From an uncultured Pelagibacteraceae bacterium (lineage in GTDB: Bacteria; Pseudomonadota; Alphaproteobacteria; Pelagibacterales; Pelagibacteraceae): 42,142 nucleotides of DNA. Below are positions 28,156 to 36,272 of the stretch, one piece after another. The number at the start of each line of letters is the position of its first letter. Positions within the stretch are counted from its first letter, which is position 1. A model generated the notes under the pieces. The model worked only from the letters and a program-made list of their open reading frames with translations. It was not told the origin of the DNA and made no database searches. The DNA lies in assembly GCA_902529105.1 (NCBI GenBank), contig CABZUW010000009.1:1-42142 (forward strand), in the 5' to 3' direction. The position numbers and the translations under genes were made by a program.

Positions 28156-29321
28156 AAAAAAGAATTGCAATTTTAGGATCTACTGGTTCAATTGGAAAAA
28201 TAACCTTAGACATTATTTCAAAAAATAAAAAAAATTTCGAAGTAAAATTACTTACAACAAACAAAAATATTGATGAGATAATAAAACAAGCAAAAAATTT
28301 TAATGTTAAAAATATAGTAGTCACAAGTAAAAAACATTATTTATTATTAAATAAAAAAAAAAATTTAAAAAAAAAATTTAAAATTCATAATGATTTTAAA
28401 GAAATTGATAGTATATTCACAAAAAAATTAGATTTAGTAATGTCTTCGATAACGGGAATTGCTGGTCTAGAACCAACCCTTAAAATTATCAAACACACAA
28501 AAACAATCGGAATAGCAAATAAAGAGACAATTATTTGTGGATGGAATTTAATATTAGCTGAATTGAAAAAATACAAATCTTCATTTTTTCCTATCGACTC
28601 TGAACACTTCTCTATTTACTCGTTAAATAATGGATTTGACACATCTTTGATTGACAAAATTTATATTACCGCTTCTGGAGGACCTTTTTTAAACTTACCT
28701 GTAAATAGTTTAAATGATGTAAATCCCTCAAAGGCTATTAATCATCCTAATTGGAAAATGGGAAAAAAAATTTCTATAGATTCCGCAACGTTAATTAATA
28801 AAGTTTTTGAAATAATAGAGGCTCAGAGAATATTTAATTTAAAAAAAAAGTTTTTTGAAATAATAATACATCCTAAATCCTATTTACATTCAATAATTAA
28901 ATATACAAATGGAACTTCAAAATTATTAGTACACGACACTACAATGAAAATACCTATTTTTAATTATATTTGCAAAGATTTAAAAAAAAAATTAATCACT
29001 AAAAGCTTAGACTTTGATACTTTAAATAATTTAAAATTATCTAAACCAAATAAAAAGCAATTTCCTTTGTTAGGTATATTAGATTATATACAGGAGGATA
29101 TATCATTATTTGAAACAGTTATTGTAGCTGCAAACGATGAATTAGTAAAAAATTACTTAATTGGAAATATAAAGTTTAATCAAATTAGCAAACTATTATT
29201 CAATATAATTAGTCAAAAAGAATTTAAAAATCTTAAATATAAAAAACCTAAAGATTTAAAGCAAATTATTAAATTAAATAAATATGTAAGATTGAAAACG
29301 CTAAATCTATGTATAGAATAG
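28152..29321 (+). CDS. dxr: 1-deoxy-D-xylulose 5-phosphate reductoisomerase
   Basis: Second enzyme of the MEP isoprenoid pathway, making 2-C-methylerythritol 4-phosphate with NADPH. 389 residues. The N-terminal NADPH loop is LGSTGSIGK. Metal- and substrate-site motifs include IANKETIICGW, PIDSEHFSIYS, TASGGPFLNLP and HPNWKMGKKISIDSATLINK. It supplies precursors used by the neighbouring uppS. Two long A-runs (11 nt at 28353-28363 and 10 nt at 28367-28376) fall in a Lys-rich, poorly conserved part of the N-terminal domain. It is followed after 6 nt by bamA; the rseP gene often found here is absent. Confidence 0.96.
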   Translation: MKKRIAILGSTGSIGKITLDIISKNKKNFEVKLLTTNKNIDEIIKQAKNFNVKNIVVTSKKHYLLLNKKKNLKKKFKIHNDFKEIDSIFTKKLDLVMSSITGIAGLEPTLKIIKHTKTIGIANKETIICGWNLILAELKKYKSSFFPIDSEHFSIYSLNNGFDTSLIDKIYITASGGPFLNLPVNSLNDVNPSKAINHPNWKMGKKISIDSATLINKVFEIIEAQRIFNLKKKFFEIIIHPKSYLHSIIKYTNGTSKLLVHDTTMKIPIFNYICKDLKKKLITKSLDFDTLNNLKLSKPNKKQFPLLGILDYIQEDISLFETVIVAANDELVKNYLIGNIKFNQISKLLFNIISQKEFKNLKYKKPKDLKQIIKLNKYVRLKTLNLCIE

Positions 29322-29327
29322 AAATGT

Positions 29328-31553
29328 ATGAGAATATTATTTAAAATTTTTGCTATAATCTTTATATCATTTAAAGCAAACGCTGAAGTTATAAAAAAAA
29401 TTGAAATAGAGGGAAATAATAGAATTTCAGATTCAAATGTTATTTTATTTGGAAATATAAATATCGATGAGGATTATGATTTTAAAAAAATAAATAAAGT
29501 TTTAAAAGATTTATATGAAACTGAATTTTTTGAAGATGTTTCAATAAGTATTAATAATGAGATTCTATTTGTTAAGTTAATTGAAAACCCAATCATTCAA
29601 TCTATAGAAATTACTGGTGTTAAAAATAAGTCAGTTTTAAAACTTCTTAATGATAATTTAAGTCTAAAAGAAAAAAATCCATATGTTGAAAATAAAGTAA
29701 GAAGAGATGAGACTAAATTAAAAAATATTTTGAAGGTAAATGGATATTATTTTTCTGAAATAAATTCTAAAATTAAAAAAAATGAAAATAATACATTAAA
29801 TCTTAGATATGAAATTAATCTAGGTGAAAAAGCATTTATTACTAAAATTAAATTTATTGGCGATAAGAAAATAAAAGATCGAAAATTAAAGAATGTAATT
29901 ATTTCTGAGGAGAGTAAGTTCTGGAAATTTTTGTCTAATAAAAAATATGTTGACGCAAATAGAATTAAATTAGATGAAAATTTACTTAAAAATTATTATA
30001 AAAATAATGGATATTATAGTGTTAATGTAAACAGTTCATTTGCTCAATTAATTGATAGTAATAATTTTGAACTAGTTTTTAATATTGATGCAGGATCAAA
30101 ATATAAATTTAAAGAAATTAATATAGATATACCTAAATCCTTTCCCACAGAAAATTTTTCTGAAATAAAAGAGACAACTAATAAATTGAAGGGTAAGGAT
30201 TATTCAATCAACAGGATAGATAAAATTTTAAAAGAAATTGATAAAATAGTAATTCAAAAACAATTTGAATTTCTCAATGCATCTTATACAGAGATTTTAG
30301 GAGAAAATACAATTGATCTTAACATTAAATTAACTGAAAGTAGAAAAGAATATGTAGAAAAAATAAATATTCTAGGCAATTATATTACTAACGAAAGTGT
30401 TATCAGAAATGAAATTATTTCCGATGAAGGTGATCCATATAATGAAATTTTGTTTAAAAAATCAATTAACAATATAAAATCTAGAAATATTTTTAAAACA
30501 GTCAAAACCAATATTAAAGAGGGTTCTTCTAATCAACTAAAAGTTGTTGATGTGGTTGTCGAGGAAAAGCCAACAGGTGAAATTTCTGCTGGTGCTGGAA
30601 CTGGAACTAGTGGCTCTAGTATTTCATTCTCCATTGCTGAAAATAATTATATGGGCAAAGGTTCAAAAGTAAACCTTAGCGCTACACTAAGTGATGACTC
30701 TGTTGAGGGTAGATTTAGAATATCAGAACCGAATTTCAGAAACTCAGATAAAACTTTAAATACAACTATTGAAAGTAGCAGAAATGACTTAATGAGTAAA
30801 TTTGGTTATGAAACCAATGAAACTGGTTTTTCATTTGGTACTACTTTTGAACAATATCAAGATATTTTCTTTTCGCCTGAGTTATCAATGTACTATGAAA
30901 GCTTAACGACATCATCAAAAGCCTCAAATGCTAAAAAAAAACAAGAGGGTGATTATTTTGATACAAATTTTTCATATTCACTTAATTTAAATAAATTAAA
31001 TCAAAATTTCCAACCAACAGATGGATATAGAAGTACATTTAGTCAATCAATGCCACTACTAGCGGATGATAAAAGTATTTCAAATGCCTACGAATATGCA
31101 AATTATACCAAATTTAAAAATGAGACCATATTTTCTTTTATATTCTTTGCTAAATCTATAAATAACTTTGATGATGATGTAAGGATAAGTAAAAGAATAT
31201 TTATTCCTTCTCGTAAGCTACGCGGATTTGCTGCCGGTAAAATTGGTCCAAAAGATAATAATGATTTTATTGGTGGAAATTATGGAACGGCAATGAACCT
31301 TGCTGCAACATTGCCTAATTTTATGAAAGACTTAGAAAACATAGATTTTAGTTTATTCTTAGATACTGCTAATGTTTGGGGTGTCGACTATAACAGTTCA
31401 CTAGATAGTAATAAAATCAGATCTTCTACCGGTGTAGCTATTGATTGGTTTACACCAATAGGACCTTTAAGTTTTTCATTTGCATCGCCAATAACAAAAT
31501 CATCAACTGACAAAACTGAAACATTTAGATTTAGAATTGGAACTACTTTTTAA
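29328..31553 (+). CDS. bamA: Outer membrane protein assembly factor BamA
   Basis: Central component of the outer-membrane protein insertion machine. 741 residues: a signal peptide (about 1-19, ending KANA), POTRA repeats across roughly residues 20-400, then a 16-strand barrel. The conserved L6-loop motif appears as LRGF (residues 631-634) in place of the common VRGF. The C-terminus RIGTTF ends in Phe, as expected for an outer-membrane barrel. It lies upstream of skp (1-nt overlap) and the lipid A genes, the typical outer-membrane biogenesis cluster. Confidence 0.96.
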   Translation: MRILFKIFAIIFISFKANAEVIKKIEIEGNNRISDSNVILFGNINIDEDYDFKKINKVLKDLYETEFFEDVSISINNEILFVKLIENPIIQSIEITGVKNKSVLKLLNDNLSLKEKNPYVENKVRRDETKLKNILKVNGYYFSEINSKIKKNENNTLNLRYEINLGEKAFITKIKFIGDKKIKDRKLKNVIISEESKFWKFLSNKKYVDANRIKLDENLLKNYYKNNGYYSVNVNSSFAQLIDSNNFELVFNIDAGSKYKFKEINIDIPKSFPTENFSEIKETTNKLKGKDYSINRIDKILKEIDKIVIQKQFEFLNASYTEILGENTIDLNIKLTESRKEYVEKINILGNYITNESVIRNEIISDEGDPYNEILFKKSINNIKSRNIFKTVKTNIKEGSSNQLKVVDVVVEEKPTGEISAGAGTGTSGSSISFSIAENNYMGKGSKVNLSATLSDDSVEGRFRISEPNFRNSDKTLNTTIESSRNDLMSKFGYETNETGFSFGTTFEQYQDIFFSPELSMYYESLTTSSKASNAKKKQEGDYFDTNFSYSLNLNKLNQNFQPTDGYRSTFSQSMPLLADDKSISNAYEYANYTKFKNETIFSFIFFAKSINNFDDDVRISKRIFIPSRKLRGFAAGKIGPKDNNDFIGGNYGTAMNLAATLPNFMKDLENIDFSLFLDTANVWGVDYNSSLDSNKIRSSTGVAIDWFTPIGPLSFSFASPITKSSTDKTETFRFRIGTTF

Positions 31554-32077
31554 TGAGTTTGATATTAAAAATATTTCTTTTTTTTTTAATTTCCACATCT
31601 ACTTTTGCAGAAAACTTAAAAAACCAAATTGTTTATATTAATATGGAGAAATTGTTTAATGAATCAATTGTAGGCATTTCTTTCAATGAAAAAATATCTA
31701 AATTGAGTAAATCTAATCAAGAAAAAATTAAAAATCTTGAGGAAGAAATTAAAACAGAAGATAATAATATTAATTCAAAGAGAAATATATTAAGTGAAGA
31801 AGAATTAAAAAATAAAATCAGTGATTTAAATGAAAAGATTAAAAGATATCAAGCAATTTTAAAAAAAAATCAGGATGATATTAATAAAAAAAAAATTGAT
31901 GGATCAAATATAATTTTAAATAACTTAAAGCCTATTCTATCCGAATATTCAAAAAAAAATTCTATTTCTATGGTTTTGCAAAAACAAAATGTTGTAATAG
32001 GAAAGAAAGAACTAGATATTACAGAGGATATAATAAAAATTCTTAATGAAAAGATTAAAAAGATTGATATTAATTAA
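31553..32077 (+). CDS. skp: Periplasmic chaperone Skp/OmpH family
   Basis: 174-residue OmpH/Skp-like chaperone expected to hold unfolded outer-membrane proteins in the periplasm before BamA. The signal peptide is visible (hydrophobic residues 4-17, cleavage probably after STFA). A short beta part (IVYINMEKLFNES) is followed by a long charged coiled coil (about residues 45-120, rich in Lys, Glu, Asn), then a return helix and a C-terminal strand. Sequence conservation is low in this family; the call rests on the fold pattern and the position after bamA. Confidence 0.85.
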   Translation: MSLILKIFLFFLISTSTFAENLKNQIVYINMEKLFNESIVGISFNEKISKLSKSNQEKIKNLEEEIKTEDNNINSKRNILSEEELKNKISDLNEKIKRYQAILKKNQDDINKKKIDGSNIILNNLKPILSEYSKKNSISMVLQKQNVVIGKKELDITEDIIKILNEKIKKIDIN

Positions 32078-32080
32078 ATT

Positions 32081-32530
32081 ATGACAATTAAATTAAATAA
32101 AGATCAAATTAGAGAATTGCTTCCACATAGAGAGCCAATGTTATTAATAGATGAATTAATTAATATTAAGAAACTTTTTTCAGCAACAGCATTAATGCAT
32201 GTAAAAAAAAATAGTTTTTATGTTCAAGGACATTTTCCTAATCAACCAGTCATGCCAGGTGTTCTTATAGTTGAAGCTTTTGGTCAAGCTGCAGCTGCTC
32301 TTACAGCAGCAGGCATAGATAAATCCGAGTATGACAACAAATTAGTTTTCTTAATGAGTGTTGAAAAGGCTAGATTTAGAAATCCCGTAATACCTGATTG
32401 TACTTTAGAGCTCAATATAGAAGCTGTAAGATCTCATGGGAGGGTCTGGAAATATAAAGGCGAGGCTTTTGTAGAAGGTAAAAAAATGGCTGATGCAATG
32501 TGGTCGGCTACTATTGTAGACAGGAAATAA
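32081..32530 (+). CDS. fabZ: 3-hydroxyacyl-ACP dehydratase FabZ
   Basis: Dehydrates beta-hydroxyacyl-ACP in fatty acid elongation. 149 residues, a hot-dog fold. The catalytic His51 and Glu65 are in GHFPNQPVMPGVLIVEAFGQ, and the N-terminal LLPHREPMLLIDE is typical. FabZ draws on the same 3-hydroxyacyl-ACP pool as LpxA and LpxD, explaining its place among the lipid A genes. Here it precedes lpxD, whereas the common order is lpxD-fabZ-lpxA. A 50-nt gap without recognisable signals separates it from lpxD. Confidence 0.97.
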   Translation: MTIKLNKDQIRELLPHREPMLLIDELINIKKLFSATALMHVKKNSFYVQGHFPNQPVMPGVLIVEAFGQAAAALTAAGIDKSEYDNKLVFLMSVEKARFRNPVIPDCTLELNIEAVRSHGRVWKYKGEAFVEGKKMADAMWSATIVDRK

Positions 32531-32580
32531 TCAGCAATAAATCTTGATAAGCATTTAAAATAAGTTTTGATATTAAAATA

Positions 32581-33561
32581 ATGATGATCAATCCTTTTTT
32601 TGAAAATACAGGTCCTCACAATATCAACTACTTAGTAAAATCAATAAAATTAAATACTCAAAAATTCTTAGATGATGATGTAACAGATATAAAAGATCTT
32701 AACTCATCTCAAAAAGGAGAATTGACATTTTTTCATTCAAATAAATATAAAGATTTTGCTAAATTAACTAAAGCTTCATATTGTTTAACAAAGGAAAATC
32801 TAAAATCAATTTTACCAGGCAGTTGTAAGCCAATAATTTCAGATAAAGTTCTTTTACATACAGCTCAAATAACTAAAATTTTTTATCCAGAGTCTGTTAC
32901 CGACGATTATGACAATACTGCTGAAAATATTCAAGTAACTGAATATAAAGACAAAATAGAACATGGCAGAAATGTATTAATTGGTAAAAATGTGAAAATT
33001 GGTCAGAATTGTAAAATAGGACACAATTCTATAATAGAAAAAAATGTATCTATAGGCGATAATTGTGTTATCGGATCCAACGTAATAATCAGAAATTCAC
33101 TAATTAAAAATCATGTACATATTTTGGATGGATGTGTGATTGGTAAAAAGGGTTTTGGCTTTTTTCCTGATAAAAGCTCTAATATTAGGTATCCACAAGT
33201 AGGAATAGTAATTATTAATGACCATTCAGAAATAGGCTGTGGATCAACTATTGATAGAGGATCTTTATCAAATACAGTTATAGGAAAAAATACATTTCTA
33301 GATAATCAAATTCATGTCGCTCATAATGTTAAGATAGGTGATAATTGTATCATAGCAGGACAAGTTGGTTTTGCTGGTAGTACAACTATTGGAAATAATG
33401 TTATGATTGGTGGACAAGCTGGAATATCTGGTCATCTTAAAATTGGTGATAATGTTCAAATCGGAGGTGGCAGCGGTGTAATTAAAAATATTCCAAGTAA
33501 TTCAAAAGTAATGGGTTATCCTGCTAAAGATTTAAAAAATTTTATAAAAGATAATAAATGA
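32581..33561 (+). CDS. lpxD: UDP-3-O-acylglucosamine N-acyltransferase LpxD
   Basis: Third step of lipid A synthesis, adding a 3-hydroxyacyl chain to the 2-amino group. 326 residues: an N-terminal uridine-binding domain (about 1-110) and a left-handed beta-helix of hexapeptide repeats ([LIV]-G-x-N type, about 125-310). The catalytic His248 is in NQIHVAHNVKIG, matching E. coli H239. Two adjacent ATG codons (32581 and 32584) could both serve as start. It overlaps lpxA by 4 nt (ATGA). Confidence 0.96.
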   Translation: MMINPFFENTGPHNINYLVKSIKLNTQKFLDDDVTDIKDLNSSQKGELTFFHSNKYKDFAKLTKASYCLTKENLKSILPGSCKPIISDKVLLHTAQITKIFYPESVTDDYDNTAENIQVTEYKDKIEHGRNVLIGKNVKIGQNCKIGHNSIIEKNVSIGDNCVIGSNVIIRNSLIKNHVHILDGCVIGKKGFGFFPDKSSNIRYPQVGIVIINDHSEIGCGSTIDRGSLSNTVIGKNTFLDNQIHVAHNVKIGDNCIIAGQVGFAGSTTIGNNVMIGGQAGISGHLKIGDNVQIGGGSGVIKNIPSNSKVMGYPAKDLKNFIKDNK

Positions 33562-34343
33562 TAGATAAAACAGCAGTTGTAGATAAAAAAGCTAAAATTC
33601 ATTCGAGTGCAAAAATTGGTCCATTCACTGTTATTGGGCCAGATGTTGAAATAGATGAAAATGTTATAGTTCATTCTCATGTAAATATTTCTGGTAAAAC
33701 CAAAATAGGAAAAGGAAATGTTTTTTTTCCATTTAGTTCTATTGGTAATGATCCACAGGATTTAAAATATAATGGTGAAAGAACATCATTAGAAATTGGT
33801 GATAGCAATAAATTTAGGGAATATGTTACAGTTAATCCAGGTACAGTTGGCGGAGGAGGTTTAACAAAGATAGGTAACAATTGTCTTTTTATGATTTCTT
33901 CACATGTGGCACATGACTGCAATGTTGGAGATAACGTTATTATAGCGAACAATGTACCGCTTGGTGGTCATGTAACTATTGAAAATAATGTAGTTATTGG
34001 TGGTAATTCTGCAGTACAACAATTTACAAGAATAGGTCAAATGGCAATGATCGGTGGAATGACAGGCGTTTTACATGATGTAATTCCATATGGGTTATCT
34101 GTTGGTAATAGAAATTATCTTCAAGGATTGAACTTAATTGGCCTTAGAAGAGCAAATTTTGAAAATAAAGATATTTTAGGTCTTTCTGATGCCTATAAAG
34201 AAATTTTTGCAACCAAAAATCTTACAGAAAATTTAAATAAACTTAATGGAGCATTTAAGGAAAATCCATTAGTGAAAAATGTATTAGAATTCATAAATAA
34301 AGATAAAAAAAGATCTATTTGTACACCTTTTTCAAAGGAGTAG
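33558..34343 (+). CDS. lpxA: UDP-N-acetylglucosamine acyltransferase LpxA
   Basis: First step of lipid A synthesis: transfer of a 3-hydroxyacyl chain from ACP to UDP-GlcNAc. 261 residues. A hexapeptide-repeat beta-helix fills residues 1-185, with the catalytic His119 (and His116) in SSHVAHDCNVG, spaced like E. coli H125/H122. The helical C-terminal domain starts near LNLIGLRRANF. It is cytosolic. It overlaps lpxD by 4 nt, and lpxI begins 1 nt downstream. Confidence 0.97.
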   Translation: MIDKTAVVDKKAKIHSSAKIGPFTVIGPDVEIDENVIVHSHVNISGKTKIGKGNVFFPFSSIGNDPQDLKYNGERTSLEIGDSNKFREYVTVNPGTVGGGGLTKIGNNCLFMISSHVAHDCNVGDNVIIANNVPLGGHVTIENNVVIGGNSAVQQFTRIGQMAMIGGMTGVLHDVIPYGLSVGNRNYLQGLNLIGLRRANFENKDILGLSDAYKEIFATKNLTENLNKLNGAFKENPLVKNVLEFINKDKKRSICTPFSKE

Positions 34344-34344
34344 T

Positions 34345-35139
34345 ATGATTGGCTTGATATTTGGTGAAACGAGTTTTCCACTTGAAATACTTAATAAAAT
34401 TAAAAGAAAAAAAGAAAAATATTTAATTATTGATCTAACTAAATCTAAAAAATTTAAAAAAGACAAAAAATCATATCCTGTTTCAATTGGACAATTTGGA
34501 AAGATACTTAACATCCTTAAAAACAATAGTTGTAATAAAGTTTTATTTGCAGGAAAGGTATCTAAACCAAATTTTTCTAAACTAAAATTAGATTTAAAAG
34601 GAATGTATTATATACCAAGGATAATTAAAGCATCAAAAGTTGGCGATGCAGCAATATTGAAAGAAATAATTAAAATATTAAAGGAGCAAAAAATTAAAAC
34701 AATTAGCTCACTTTTTTTTAACCCTGAATTGGCTTTAAAAAAGGGTAATTACACTAAAATAAAACCAAGTAGTGGTGATAAAAAAGATATTAATAAGGCT
34801 ATTCAAACATTAGCTAATTTAGGAAAATATAATTTTAGTCAAGGAACTATTGTTAGGGACAATAAAGTAATAGCTATTGAAAAAAAAGGTGGAACTGAAC
34901 AAATGTTAATAAAGTGTAAATCTAAAAATAACAAGAGGGGCGGTGTTTTAGTAAAATTTCCTAAGAAAAAACAAGACTTGAGAATAGATTTACCCACGGT
35001 AGGATTAAAAACTTTTAAATTAAGTAAGACAGCCGGTCTTAAAGGAATAGTATTAAAAAAAAAACAACACATATTTTTAGAAAAAATTGCATGTATTAAC
35101 TTCGCTAATAAAAATAAAATGTTTATTAATATAAAATGA
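34345..35139 (+). CDS. lpxI: UDP-2,3-diacylglucosamine pyrophosphatase LpxI
   Basis: 264-residue LpxI (DUF1009) enzyme, the alphaproteobacterial replacement for LpxH, which hydrolyses UDP-2,3-diacylglucosamine to lipid X. Recognisable blocks: LIFGETSFPLEI at the N-terminus, VGDAAILKEIIK, SQGTIVRDNKVIAIEKKGGT, and the C-terminal RIDLPTVGLKTFKL with the conserved Asp. The location between lpxA and lpxB is the standard one for this family. It overlaps lpxB by 4 nt. Confidence 0.95.
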   Translation: MIGLIFGETSFPLEILNKIKRKKEKYLIIDLTKSKKFKKDKKSYPVSIGQFGKILNILKNNSCNKVLFAGKVSKPNFSKLKLDLKGMYYIPRIIKASKVGDAAILKEIIKILKEQKIKTISSLFFNPELALKKGNYTKIKPSSGDKKDINKAIQTLANLGKYNFSQGTIVRDNKVIAIEKKGGTEQMLIKCKSKNNKRGGVLVKFPKKKQDLRIDLPTVGLKTFKLSKTAGLKGIVLKKKQHIFLEKIACINFANKNKMFINIK

Positions 35140-36269
35140 AGAAAATTTTTATTTTAACTGGTGAACCATCAGGAGATAAATTAGCCTCCGAAGTTATAAA
35201 GCAAATAAAATTAAAAGAAAATAATTTACAATATTTATGCCTTGGTGGTGAAAATCTTAAGTCACTCAACATTGAGAGTATATCTAATCTTAAAGATATA
35301 ACATATATCGGGATAACAAGTGTGTTGCTTAACATATTTAAAATAAAAAAAATCATAAATGAAACTGTAAAAAAAATAATTGAGTTTAACCCAGATATTC
35401 TATTTTCTGTAGATAGTCCAGATTTCTCCCTAAGAGTTGCTGAAAAGGTTAAACAACAAAATCCAAATATTAAAACAATTCACTATGTATCACCTCAAAT
35501 TTGGGTGTGGAGAAAAGATAGAATAAAAAAATATAAAAATTTTATAGATCATATGTTGCTACTTTTTAAATTTGAAAAAAAATATTATGACGAGGAAAAT
35601 ATGAATAGCACTTTCGTTGGACATCCATTATTAGAGTTAAACTCAAATAAAGTAGATATATCTAATATATTACCAAAAGATAAAAAAATTATATCTTTAT
35701 TTCCCGGGAGTAGAATTTCAGAAATTGATTTATTATTACCAATATTGGTGGATTTTATGAAATTAATGAATAAAAAATATAATAATTTTTACTTTGTAAT
35801 TCATTCAACAGAGTTAATGCGCAATATAATGTTGGATAAACTTTCTAATTTTAAAGATGACAATTACCAAATAGTATCAAACCCAAATATTAAAGAGGAC
35901 ATAATTAAAAATTCTTTTTTTGCGGTATCGAAATCTGGCACCGTATCTTTAGAAATATGTAAATATGAAGTGCCCTCAATAATTATTTATAAGATGAACC
36001 CAATTAATTTCTTTTTTATCAAAAGAATGGTTAAAACAAAATTTGCAAATATTATAAATATCATAAATCAAAAAGAAATTATTCCTGAATTATTACAAAG
36101 CGAATGTAACTCAAAAGAAATATTTAATTCAGTCAATTATTTTATTCAAAAACCAGAAATGATAAAAAAACAAAAAGAATTACTAAAAAAAACTGTGAAA
36201 ACAATGCAAACTGATGAATTGTCATCTTTAAAAGCTGCTAATATTGTTCTTAATTATATAAATAATTAA
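35136..36269 (+). CDS. lpxB: Lipid-A-disaccharide synthase LpxB
   Basis: GT19 glycosyltransferase joining UDP-2,3-diacylglucosamine and lipid X to the lipid A disaccharide, acting at the inner membrane. 377 residues. Conserved: LTGEPSGDKLASEV at the N-terminus, HYVSPQIWVWRKDRIKKY, FVGHPLLE, LFPGSRISEIDLLLP, and VSKSGTVSLEICKYEVPSII. Together with lpxD, lpxA and lpxI it gives the steps to the disaccharide, except LpxC and later enzymes, which are outside the window. The lectin-domain gene starts 3 nt after its stop. Confidence 0.97.
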   Translation: MKKIFILTGEPSGDKLASEVIKQIKLKENNLQYLCLGGENLKSLNIESISNLKDITYIGITSVLLNIFKIKKIINETVKKIIEFNPDILFSVDSPDFSLRVAEKVKQQNPNIKTIHYVSPQIWVWRKDRIKKYKNFIDHMLLLFKFEKKYYDEENMNSTFVGHPLLELNSNKVDISNILPKDKKIISLFPGSRISEIDLLLPILVDFMKLMNKKYNNFYFVIHSTELMRNIMLDKLSNFKDDNYQIVSNPNIKEDIIKNSFFAVSKSGTVSLEICKYEVPSIIIYKMNPINFFFIKRMVKTKFANIINIINQKEIIPELLQSECNSKEIFNSVNYFIQKPEMIKKQKELLKKTVKTMQTDELSSLKAANIVLNYINN

Positions 36270-36272
36270 TTA

